Numbered from the stretch's first letter, positions 1-4,863 are shown. The stretch: 6,526 nt of DNA from JBBTSQ01 sp038078755 (GCA_038078755.1 JBBTSQ010000020.1:1-6526); one strand, 5' to 3'. Translations and numbers: made by a program. Notes: generated by a model from the letters alone, not told the origin.

Positions 1-1
1 C

Positions 2-376
2 CCCCCGAGACTTTTGCCAGTGCTGGAGAGGTTAAAGTCTGCATACAAGCTATGGCAAGACTATTTGAGACTATTCCCCAAGACATCAAAATATTCGCTT
101 GGAAATAAAATAGATGGACTGTTTATTGAGACGATGGAGGCAGTCGCTATTGCCACTTTTATCTCAAAACAAGATAAATTACCCTATGTAAAAAAGACAA
201 TAATCAAACTGGATACCTTAAAAATATTTCTCATGATCGCATGGGAGATAAAATCAATCGATGAAAAGAAATACATACTACTCTCTGAAATACTAGCTGA
301 ATCTGGCAGAATGCTTGGTGGGTGGCACAACCAACTGATAAAACAAAACTCTCCCACCAAAGCAGGAGAGAAATGA
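2..376 (+). CDS. avd: DGR accessory variability determinant (bAvd-like four-helix bundle protein), possibly 5'-partial
   Basis: Avd proteins form a pentameric four-helix-bundle barrel that binds the DGR reverse transcriptase and template RNA and is needed for mutagenic retrohoming. The protein is all-helical and basic, about 120 residues from the TTG at 14. It shows the family pattern: an N-terminal LPVLERLKSAYKLW segment, a central GNKIDGLFIETMEAV helix, KLDTLKIFLMIAWE, and the near-invariant GRMLGGW close to the C-terminus (about residues 97-103). The frame has no stop between the left edge and position 14, and family members usually start a few residues before the LPVLE segment, so the true start may be off-window. 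It ends in TGA only 7 bp before the template repeat and converges on it. The adjacent TR/VR pair confirms the DGR context. Family assignment is from recalled motifs; the exact start is uncertain. Confidence 0.87.
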   Translation, partial: PPRLLPVLERLKSAYKLWQDYLRLFPKTSKYSLGNKIDGLFIETMEAVAIATFISKQDKLPYVKKTIIKLDTLKIFLMIAWEIKSIDEKKYILLSEILAESGRMLGGWHNQLIKQNSPTKAGEK

Positions 377-383
377 AAAAGTA

Positions 384-504
384 GCGGAAGAACACGACAT
401 AGTTGCCATCATCCCAGTCATTCGTCCAGTTGTCGAGGTTGAAGTTCCAACCCTCGTCGTTCCAATCGAAGTTCGGGACCCTCGCATCGTCGGAGTCGTG
501 CCAT
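384..504 (-). repeat. DGR template repeat (TR)
   Basis: This is the invariant donor copy of the DGR. It aligns to 837-957 at a constant offset of 453 with no gaps. Across 121 bp there are 21 differences, and every one is a T on the plus strand here, meaning an A on the minus (target-sense) strand. The TR holds 29 such sense adenines; 21 are changed in the VR and 8 are not. No C, G or sense-T position differs. Read in the target frame it is rich in Asn (AAC/AAT) and other A-containing codons, as expected of a TR. The sense-3' 16 bp (384-399) contain no adenine and match the VR perfectly. Homology stops abruptly on both sides. The template RNA must be transcribed from the minus strand. Confidence 0.95.
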
Positions 505-742
505 CATAGTGTACGAAATACCATCTGCACCACCACCCCTTGAATACTCTCAGGATTGAATAGAATTTGTGATCATAATCACACAGTATTTCGCACCGAA
601 TGTTTCATTTTTTGAAATAGACAAGATAACTCTTCCAGAAAGCGTACTCTCTGTAATTCTCTATCAAGTATATTTAGAATTCGGCGGTACAAAACCGTAG
701 TCGTGCACTCATTGCCTACTATCCGAATACAGTATATCAAAT
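505..742. other. Non-coding interval between TR and target terminator
   Basis: I see no convincing gene in this AT-rich stretch. It should hold the 5' part of the template RNA, which is transcribed leftward into the TR. A weak leftward promoter-like pair is visible, with TATACT on the minus strand at 667-672 and a poor -35 about 16 bp upstream. A CRP-like palindrome lies at 568-583. Because an intrinsic terminator for the target gene lies just to the right, the TR probably needs its own promoter in this interval. That last point is inference. Confidence 0.5.
568..583. promoter_or_regulatory. CRP-like palindrome (TGTGA-N6-TCACA)
   Basis: TGTGATCATAATCACA is a perfect 6-bp inverted repeat around a 4-bp centre. 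It matches the classical CRP/FNR-type operator pattern of TGTGA and TCACA half-sites six bases apart. It lies 64 bp outside the TR on the side where the template RNA would begin. It could be a regulator-binding site or a small hairpin in the template RNA. No CRP-family gene is in the window, so function is unproven. Confidence 0.35.
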
Positions 743-779
743 AAAAATCCCCGGACACCTTTTTCAAAGTGCCCGAGGA
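743..779 (-). terminator. Intrinsic terminator of the DGR target gene
   Basis: On the minus strand an 11-bp stem (779-769 with 758-748) and a 10-nt loop are followed directly by five T residues and further AT-rich sequence. Two pairs are G-U wobbles on the minus-strand RNA but would be mismatches on the plus-strand RNA, so the hairpin is built to act leftward. It begins 45 bp past the target stop codon. Confidence 0.82.
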
Positions 780-824
780 CAAAGGATCCAAGTGTCAAAG
801 CTCAAGAGCAAAGAGACAAGTATC

Positions 825-1481
825 CTAGTTCAACTCGCGGAAGAACACGACACAGTGGCCATCACCCCAGTCATCCGACCAGTCGTCGAGGCCGAAGCCC
901 CAACCCCCGCCGCCCCAACCGAAGCGCGGGACCCCCGCATCGCCGGAGTCGCGCCAAAGATTCTTCTTTTCATCAATGGCGACGACCCAGCGATCTTTGG
1001 GGAGCTTGTCTCCGTAACGACTGCAGAGCAGTGCTCCGCCCCTCGCGCCGCCAAGGACACGCTTGTTTGCCAAGCCGATGTCCACCAGCGACTGCGAGCC
1101 CTTGCCACAGTTGAGCCGATAGACTTCAGCCGCATACTTCTTCCCTGGGACAAGAGCGCTGCGGGAGAAGTTGGCATCGGTCGTGTTTTGGTTCCAGTAG
1201 CTGAAGCCGGTGCGTGGGCACCCATCCAAGCTGAAGTCTTGGGAGACTTCGACCTCGAAGGTGCTGACATGGGTCAAATCGTCATGGACAATGGGAATGT
1301 CAGTGAGTGTGCCGGCCTTAACCTTTGCAACCTTTGGTTTGGGAGCCCAACAAATCTCTCCGCGGAGAAATTTTTTGAGCTCCGCTTCCCACTCATTCCC
1401 CTTGTCACCAAGGAGGTTTTTTTCCAACTGTTGTCGCAGTCCGAGATTTTTTCGGAGCGCGGCTCTGAGCATGTTATTCAT
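825..1481 (-). CDS. DGR target (variable) protein with C-terminal diversified region
   Basis: This is the protein diversified by the DGR. The last ~40 residues are the VR-encoded part, rich in Trp, Gly and Asp and closing in CVVFFREL, four codons before the TAG stop. The conserved upstream part has a charged helical N-terminus (LRQQLEKNLLGDKGNEWEAELKKFL) and a middle region containing KKYAAEVYRL and GLANKRVLGGARGGALL. Aromatic-rich C-terminal VRs of this kind usually sit on a C-type-lectin-like fold, where the variable residues line a ligand surface; applied here that is inference. I start the gene at the ATG at 1481 (218 aa). A GTG at 1517 would add 12 residues, but it lies inside a small GNRA-capped hairpin. 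No signal peptide or membrane segment is evident, so the ligand and location are unknown. The gene has its own promoter and terminator. Confidence 0.88.
   Translation of the reverse strand: MNNMLRAALRKNLGLRQQLEKNLLGDKGNEWEAELKKFLRGEICWAPKPKVAKVKAGTLTDIPIVHDDLTHVSTFEVEVSQDFSLDGCPRTGFSYWNQNTTDANFSRSALVPGKKYAAEVYRLNCGKGSQSLVDIGLANKRVLGGARGGALLCSRYGDKLPKDRWVVAIDEKKNLWRDSGDAGVPRFGWGGGGWGFGLDDWSDDWGDGHCVVFFRELN
837..957 (-). repeat. DGR variable repeat (VR)
   Basis: This is the recipient copy of the template repeat, at the 3' end of the target gene. Compared with the TR, 21 sense adenines are replaced: 17 by G, 2 by C and 2 by T. Sixteen codons change in the GTG-start numbering: 189, 192, 195, 198, 200, 202, 203, 204, 207, 209, 212, 214, 215, 218, 221 and 222. 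Examples are Asn to Arg, Gly, Asp or His, Asp to Gly, and Tyr to Cys. Nine of the sixteen become Gly. The framework Trp, Phe and Val residues are unchanged. The adenine-free sense-3' segment (837-852) fits the initiation-of-mutagenic-homing site. Confidence 0.95.
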
Positions 1482-1503
1482 GGTCAGGTATCTTTCTCTT
1501 TGT

Positions 1504-1517
1504 GTGTCTTTCGACAC
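1504..1517 (-). promoter_or_regulatory. Small GNRA-capped hairpin in target leader
   Basis: On the minus strand GTGTC, a GAAA tetraloop and GACAC form a 5-bp hairpin 22 nt upstream of the ATG at 1481. The possible GTG start at 1517 is the first codon of the stem, which argues against that start. It may take part in translational control or simply help fold the leader. Confidence 0.4.
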
Positions 1518-1538
1518 GGTTTATGCCTGGTGATTGAG

Positions 1539-1618
1539 GTCCACCACAGCAGAAAATCAACATTTTTTACCTGAGACACAATGTGTCAGTTATATGCGGA
1601 TTTTCTGCTGTGGTGGAC
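1539..1618 (-). promoter_or_regulatory. Perfect 20-bp inverted repeat in the 5' leader of the DGR target
   Basis: The arms GTCCACCACAGCAGAAAATC (1539-1558) and its exact complement (1599-1618) are separated by 40 nt. They lie between the target promoter and its start codon, so the leader RNA (about 170 nt) would fold into a long stem. No T-run follows on either strand, so it is not an ordinary intrinsic terminator. The loop carries a further GACACA/TGTGTC inverted repeat (1575-1580, 1582-1587). It could be a leader regulatory element, an mRNA-stabilising structure or a protein-binding site. Confidence 0.7.
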
Positions 1619-1659
1619 ACTATGTAGTCCTCTTGTAAAGGTACTTGATTTCTGTGTAT

Positions 1660-1688
1660 ATTATATACCCTTTGATTATATTTGTCAA
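1660..1688 (-). promoter_or_regulatory. Consensus sigma-70-type promoter of the DGR target gene
   Basis: On the minus strand TTGACA (1688-1683) and TATAAT (1665-1660) are separated by exactly 17 bp, a perfect match to the housekeeping consensus. Transcription would start near 1653, giving a leader of about 170 nt before the ATG at 1481. This predicts strong constitutive transcription unless the leader structure intervenes. Confidence 0.85.
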
Positions 1689-1717
1689 GCGATTTTTGAC
1701 TTCAGAAGAATGCCTAA

Positions 1718-1757
1718 TAGAGCCGTACTTTTGCCAAAAAGCAAAAGTACGGCTCTA
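1718..1757. repeat. 17-bp perfect hairpin between rluA-type gene and DGR
   Basis: A perfect 17-bp stem (1718-1734 with 1741-1757) encloses a 6-nt loop, CAAAAA. Neither strand has a clear T-run after it. It lies between the 3' end of the minus-strand housekeeping cluster and the DGR target promoter. It may be a back-up terminator, a transcript-end protecting structure or a boundary element. Confidence 0.6.
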
Positions 1758-1771
1758 GATATGGATACTTT

Positions 1772-1811
1772 AAGGCAACGGCTCACTGGTTTACCAGTGA
1801 GCCGTTGCCTT
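1772..1811 (-). terminator. 19-bp perfect hairpin, probable transcript end of the uppS cluster
   Basis: A perfect 19-bp stem (1772-1790 with 1793-1811) has only two bases between its arms. It starts 20 bp after the stop of the pseudouridine synthase gene. The tail on the minus strand is short and imperfect (CCTTAAAG). Its place and strength suggest it ends or protects the minus-strand transcript. A plus-strand role is unlikely because no plus gene lies to its left nearby. Confidence 0.6.
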
Positions 1812-1831
1812 TGATTTACCTAAAAATAAGA

Positions 1832-2557
1832 CTATTTTACCCCCAATGCTAATTGTTCGAGCGCTGAACTGAAATCTTCGGGATACGGCGCTTTGAGCAT
1901 AATTTTCCGACCGATTGGCAAGGTAAATTCGATAGTATAGGCATGCAAACCAAGTCGACTAAGACCTAGTCCTTTTGGATTTTTTGATGCGTATAGTTTA
2001 TCTGATACAACGGGGTGTCCGATGGCCTTAAAATGCACTCGAATCTGATGTGTCCGCCCGGTCTTTGGCTTCACTTCCACAAATGAAAAGTTTTTCTTGG
2101 AAATCAGCGTCTTGTACTCCGTCTCTGCTGGTCGGATTTGTCCGCGAGTATCCCCTTCTGCATTCCACTGTCTGAAATCACTGCGACTTCTACCGATGGG
2201 AAATGAGATCACTCCCTTTTCTTCTCCCATCTCTCCGTACACAAAAGCGTGATAGGTTTTGGACACAGTTCGCTCTACAAATTGCTTCTGCAAAAAATCA
2301 AAGGCTTGCTGATTTCGAGCCACAATGATCAAACCAGACGTCTCTTTGTCCAGACGATGCACAATGCCGTTTCTTTCCGCCGTGCCTCCCGACGCGAGGT
2401 CAACGCTACCACCCACTCCACGTGTTTCCGAAAAAGCGCTTGGCAACCAATCTGAAAATGCCGTCTTTTTACTCTTGCCATCCGGATGCACCAAAAGACC
2501 TGACGGCTTGTTGAACGCCAGCACATCCTTGTCTTCATATATCAGAGCGATATCCAT
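1832..2557 (-). CDS. RluA-family RNA pseudouridine synthase
   Basis: This enzyme isomerises uridine to pseudouridine in structured RNA, most likely rRNA, in the cytoplasm. The 241-aa protein carries the family motifs in order: NKPSGLLVHP (16-25), GIVHRLDKETSGL (64-76) with catalytic Asp70, GRTHQIRVHF (167-176), GHPVVSDKLY (180-189) and RLGLHA (201-206). It lacks the N-terminal S4 RNA-binding domain of full RluD/RluC proteins, as in the short RluA-type members, so the exact target uridine cannot be assigned. A 15-20-residue insertion around 45-62 precedes the catalytic motif. The ATG at 2557 follows the uppS stop by 9 bp. A GGGGAGG Shine-Dalgarno-like run lies in the last codons of uppS, about 12 nt from the ATG, suggesting co-transcription and coupling. 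Confidence 0.94.
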   Translation of the reverse strand: MDIALIYEDKDVLAFNKPSGLLVHPDGKSKKTAFSDWLPSAFSETRGVGGSVDLASGGTAERNGIVHRLDKETSGLIIVARNQQAFDFLQKQFVERTVSKTYHAFVYGEMGEEKGVISFPIGRSRSDFRQWNAEGDTRGQIRPAETEYKTLISKKNFSFVEVKPKTGRTHQIRVHFKAIGHPVVSDKLYASKNPKGLGLSRLGLHAYTIEFTLPIGRKIMLKAPYPEDFSSALEQLALGVK

Positions 2558-2566
2558 CCCCCTATC

Positions 2567-3256
2567 CTACCTCCCCAAACGGCGTTGTCTAGCACCAAAT
2601 TGTTTTAAGATGTCAGTGAATTCTGCTTTAGAAAATGCTGGCCAAAAAGTTTTGACAAAAAAGAGTTCGCTGTAGACCGCCTGCCACGGCAAAAATCCGG
2701 AAGTACGCATCTCACCGGAGGTGCGAATAATCAAATCGGGGTCTGGGATATCGTGCGTATAGAGCGCTTTCGAAAAATCAGCTTCGGTAATATCACCCTT
2801 GGTCTTTTTGGCACGGAGGACATTGACCGCGTCAACAATTTCTTTTCGCCCACCATACGAAACAGCAGACACCAAAGTCACGCCCGTATTTTTACCAGTC
2901 TTCTTTTCAGCACTAGCCACCAACTTCTGTAATTTCGGAGATAATCGAGACAAGTCTCCAATGTAACGCATCTTAATATTTTCTTTGTGTATCTCCGCAA
3001 TCTCATTTTCAAGCACCCAACTAAACAAATCCATCAAATACGATACTTCCTTTTTGTCACGAAGCCAATTTTCGGTGGAAAAAGCAAACACGGTGACGTA
3101 TTTCACTCCCGCTTTACTCGCCCAGCGGACAACCTCCTTGAGCTTCTCATAGCCCGCGCGATGACCGTCGAGGGTTGATAAATTGCGCTCTTTTGCCCAG
3201 CGCCGATTGCCGTCCATAATGATGCCGATGCTTTGGGGAATAGAAGCCAGATTCAT
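2567..3256 (-). CDS. uppS: Isoprenyl transferase / undecaprenyl diphosphate synthase (UppS)
   Basis: This cis-prenyltransferase elongates farnesyl diphosphate with isopentenyl diphosphate to make the C55 lipid carrier for cell-wall glycan export, at the cytoplasmic face of the membrane. The 229-aa protein has the full motif set: IIMDGNRRWA (12-21) with catalytic Asp15, GHRAG (31-35), FSTENW (59-64), SYGGR (133-137), and the C-terminal PDLIIRTSGE (173-182) and WQAVYSE (191-197) supplying diphosphate- and Mg-binding Arg178, Arg184 and Glu197. The usual RxSNF element reads RTSGF, a Gly in place of the common Asn. Length is near the family norm. It follows the acylphosphatase gene by 49 bp and precedes the pseudouridine synthase by 9 bp. 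No clear Shine-Dalgarno is seen before the ATG at 3256. Confidence 0.95.
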   Translation of the reverse strand: MNLASIPQSIGIIMDGNRRWAKERNLSTLDGHRAGYEKLKEVVRWASKAGVKYVTVFAFSTENWLRDKKEVSYLMDLFSWVLENEIAEIHKENIKMRYIGDLSRLSPKLQKLVASAEKKTGKNTGVTLVSAVSYGGRKEIVDAVNVLRAKKTKGDITEADFSKALYTHDIPDPDLIIRTSGEMRTSGFLPWQAVYSELFFVKTFWPAFSKAEFTDILKQFGARQRRLGR

Positions 3257-3305
3257 GATTCAAGATTTATGAAGTAAGAAAAAATAAAAGATACGAGAGG
3301 AATAC

Positions 3306-3605
3306 TTATAGTCGGTCGAAAAAGCCAGAAAAACGAATACGGAAATCGGGATAGCTTTCAACCGGAGTCTTCCACTCTACCCTAACCGATGCCACTTTGG
3401 CAAAGGTGGGGCCAGATTTGAGATACTGATCAATGTAGCGGGTTAGCATTTCTCGCTCTCCCTGCGCCACCAGATGGACGGTGCCGTCGGAAAGATTTTC
3501 AACAAAACCGGTCAAGCCGAGCTTGTCGGCAGTACGTTTAGCAAAATCGCGAAACATTACCATCTGCACTCGACCGGATATAACACATTCAATTTCAGAA
3601 ATCAT
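3306..3605 (-). CDS. Acylphosphatase
   Basis: Small cytosolic enzyme that hydrolyses carboxyl-phosphate bonds such as acetyl or carbamoyl phosphate. From the ATG at 3605 the product is 99 aa, the usual size of the family. It contains GRVQMVMFRDF, where the Arg of the FR pair is the phosphate-binding catalytic residue, and FVENLSDGTVHLVAQG, which supplies the catalytic Asn. The common GVGFR signature is MVMFR here, a variant I associate with CPR members. I reject the longer reading frame to 3650 because its extra 15 residues precede the fold and fall inside the leader hairpins. The gene is first in the leftward cluster with uppS and the pseudouridine synthase. Its likely AGAAG ribosome-binding sequence lies in one arm of the inverted repeat just upstream. 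Confidence 0.9.
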   Translation of the reverse strand: MISEIECVISGRVQMVMFRDFAKRTADKLGLTGFVENLSDGTVHLVAQGEREMLTRYIDQYLKSGPTFAKVASVRVEWKTPVESYPDFRIRFSGFFDRL

Positions 3606-3608
3606 ACA

Positions 3609-3689
3609 ATTAAAACTTCTTGGTTGGCGCACTTGATTCAGTAGAATCATCTACTGGGTCAAAATTGCACACAACCAAGAAGTTTTAAT
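3609..3689 (-). promoter_or_regulatory. 18-bp inverted repeat in the acylphosphatase leader
   Basis: ATTAAAACTTCTTGGTTG (3609-3626) and its exact complement (3672-3689) flank a 45-nt interval. That interval holds a nested hairpin (3633-3644 with 3651-3662, with two G-U pairs on the plus-strand RNA). One outer arm lies 3 bp before the ATG at 3605 and includes the AGAAG sequence that could serve as ribosome-binding site, so folding could hide it. No T-run follows, so it does not look like a plain terminator. Confidence 0.6.
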
Positions 3690-3723
3690 GATAACCCACT
3701 AAGGTCAAAAATGGAATCGCTAA

Positions 3724-3752
3724 TTGATAAATAACTCCAAATACGCTATTGT
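3724..3752 (+). promoter_or_regulatory. Probable tRNA-Val promoter
   Basis: TTGATA (3724-3729) and TATTGT (3747-3752) are separated by 17 bp, matching the sigma-70 consensus at 5 of 6 and 4 of 6 positions. A start near 3759 would lie about 10 bp before the tRNA. Plausible but weaker than the two consensus promoters elsewhere in the window. Confidence 0.45.
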
Positions 3753-3769
3753 ACCCAAGTAGTAAGTTT

Positions 3770-3842
3770 GCACCCTTAGCTCAGTTGGTAGAGCATCTCA
3801 TTTACACTGAGAGGGTCGCAGGTTCGAGCCCTGCAGGGTGCA
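3770..3842 (+). tRNA. tRNA-Val (anticodon TAC)
   Basis: A complete cloverleaf of 73 nt. The 7-bp acceptor is GCACCCT with AGGGTGC, and the D-stem is GCTC with GAGC. The anticodon stem is TCTCA with TGAGA around the loop TTTACAC, with anticodon TAC at 3803-3805. There is a 5-nt variable loop, and the T-stem is GCAGG with CCTGC around TTCGAGC. The discriminator is A3842. The next bases are CAT, so CCA is not encoded and must be added by a CCA-adding enzyme. Confidence 0.97.
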
Positions 3843-3850
3843 CATGATAG

Positions 3851-3877
3851 AAAAATCTGGACTGCTCCAGATTTTTT
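3851..3877 (+). terminator. Intrinsic terminator of tRNA-Val
   Basis: An 11-bp stem (AAAAATCTGGA with TCCAGATTTTT) with a CTGC loop ends in six T residues, starting 9 nt after the tRNA. GCACATG (3840-3846) and CATGTGC (3882-3888) could extend pairing at the base. The A-rich 5' arm would also let it act on the minus strand. Confidence 0.85.
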
Positions 3878-3889
3878 GATACATGTGCG

Positions 3890-4049
3890 AGACGGAGTCA
3901 TATTTTTCTAGCAAGAAAAATAGACGAGTCAGGCGATTAGTAAATCGTGCCGGCGGAGGCTTCGAGGAATTTTGTGAGCGACGGCGAACAAAATATCCGT
4001 GACCACAGACAATGACCGAAAACTATCTTATCCACAACTGGCCACACAG
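3890..4049. other. Hairpin-rich non-coding interval
   Basis: No gene is supported here. Three successive short inverted repeats are visible: TATTTTTCT with AGAAAAATA (3901-3922), CGATT with AATCG (3934-3947) and ATTTTGT with ACAAAAT (3969-3994). A GC-rich segment with a GCCGGC palindrome (3949-3954) lies among them. The interval follows the tRNA terminator and contains the 3' flank of the TrmB-family gene. It may hold a structured RNA or be a dispersed intergenic element; the sequence alone cannot decide. Confidence 0.35.
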
Positions 4050-4826
4050 CTACACCTTAGTGTTACGATGTGGCATCGATACACTCCACAACCCATCAAA
4101 CCATGCCTGCATAGTATTTTTATGTTCTTGAGAAGTAATGAGTACACAGTAACTATTTTGTACCGAGGATACATACAAGACCTTATCATCATACAAAAAG
4201 ACTGTAGTTTGAAATGTTCCTCGCATCACTTTCGGCAATATACGCACCTCAGAAAGAGGCTGATAATATTGTTTGATTATTTTTTGATCAATGTGTGCAT
4301 CCCAAAGATTTTTGGTTTTAATACCTCGCCTCATTCTTTCAGTTACAAACAACTTCACAAACTCCCAACCAATCTGCCAGAAAAAATTATTTTCCGGAGC
4401 GACCGAATTGATTTCTAGATCTTTGCAGTACAACATATCCATAATCACCCGTTTTACCGCCTGTCTGCCTTCAAAAAAAGCTACCGTTGGACGAGAATTA
4501 ATTGATAGCGATTTAGATTCGAGAGAAGAGACCATGTCATCGACAGTCTTTTTAAGCTGTCTGGCATCTGATGCTTTTTCTTCAGCGAGCGTAGACAATC
4601 GCTGTAGAGGCTCAAGAGAAAATCGTTTATCCCCCTCCAATCCTGTTTTACTAATCAAACCTCTTTTTTCAAGACATCCTAATGCATAATATACTGTCGG
4701 TCGTTTCAATTCGGTCATTTTGACCAAATCTCGTGCTGTACGGGTGCCAGAAATCATGGAAAGGTAGACAGTTATCTCTGAATCAGTCAGGCCGAGATCG
4801 AGAAGATGTTTTCTTGGTTCTTGCAT
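4050..4826 (-). CDS. TrmB-family transcriptional regulator
   Basis: DNA-binding regulator of 258 aa. Residues 1-70 form a winged helix-turn-helix of TrmB type: LGLTDSEITVYLSMISG, then the recognition segment TELKRPTVYYALGCLEKRGLI with its family-typical tyrosine pair, and a wing (KTGLEGDKRFSLEP). A charged coiled-coil segment (about 80-110) probably mediates dimerisation. A C-terminal sensor-like domain (about 113-258) follows, with FFEGRQAVKRVIMDML and an FLYDDKVLYVSS strand pair typical of TrmB proteins common in CPR and archaea. The effector is unknown. It is divergent from the 74-aa gene and the CoaD-HD fusion. A palindrome overlaps its own -10 box, suggesting autorepression. No Shine-Dalgarno is seen and the leader is only about 22 nt. 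Assignment is from motif recognition. Confidence 0.87.
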   Translation of the reverse strand: MQEPRKHLLDLGLTDSEITVYLSMISGTRTARDLVKMTELKRPTVYYALGCLEKRGLISKTGLEGDKRFSLEPLQRLSTLAEEKASDARQLKKTVDDMVSSLESKSLSINSRPTVAFFEGRQAVKRVIMDMLYCKDLEINSVAPENNFFWQIGWEFVKLFVTERMRRGIKTKNLWDAHIDQKIIKQYYQPLSEVRILPKVMRGTFQTTVFLYDDKVLYVSSVQNSYCVLITSQEHKNTMQAWFDGLWSVSMPHRNTKV

Positions 4827-4843
4827 ATGAAAGATATTCTATT

Positions 4844-4863
4844 TGTATAATCGCTATTATACA
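4844..4863. promoter_or_regulatory. Palindromic operator candidate over the regulator's -10 box
   Basis: TGTATAAT, a CGCT spacer and ATTATACA form a perfect 8-bp inverted repeat. It covers the -10 hexamer and start point of the minus-strand regulator promoter. Position and symmetry fit binding by a dimeric regulator, most simply the TrmB-type protein encoded alongside. Binding is inferred, and part of the symmetry arises because TATAAT itself appears in both orientations. Confidence 0.5.

Noticed and set aside
371..376. TGA as a recoded sense codon (as in Gracilibacteria/Absconditabacteria)
   Set aside because: The avd frame ends at this TGA exactly where Avd-family proteins end, and the TR starts just after it, so TGA works as a stop.
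293..487. Minus-strand frame over the avd end and TR
   Set aside because: It is in a different frame from the target and overlaps real avd coding sequence; the TR is a template RNA, not an expressed protein.
579..791. 70-codon minus-strand frame between TR and VR, considered as a fragment of reverse transcriptase
   Set aside because: It has no RT motif such as the YxDD box, it spans the target's terminator and the CRP-like palindrome, and it resembles no protein I know.
384..957. Two-copy repeat as a CRISPR or simple gene duplication
   Set aside because: There are only two copies, there is no spacer pattern, and the differences are confined to sense adenines, which is a DGR signature.
1482..1517. 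GTG start for the target gene, adding 12 residues
   Set aside because: The GTG is the first codon of a GNRA-capped hairpin with no good ribosome-binding site. The ATG at 1481 gives a plausible N-terminus. It remains possible, so the start is marked as uncertain.
792..1574. Open plus-strand frame of 260 codons across the target gene
   Set aside because: It is antisense to the DGR target. The adenine-specific changes and conserved C-terminal framework residues make sense only on the minus strand; this frame stays open because of the GC-rich antisense sequence.
1581..1814. 77-codon plus-strand frame over the leader and hairpins
   Set aside because: It crosses the target promoter, the inverted repeat and both tandem hairpins; composition and content do not look like protein.
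3606..3650. Longer acylphosphatase start at 3650
   Set aside because: The added 15 residues precede the fold, are not typical of the family, and are encoded by the leader inverted repeat.
3999..4418. 139-codon plus-strand frame
   Set aside because: Antisense shadow of the TrmB-family gene, whose helix-turn-helix motifs are clear on the minus strand.
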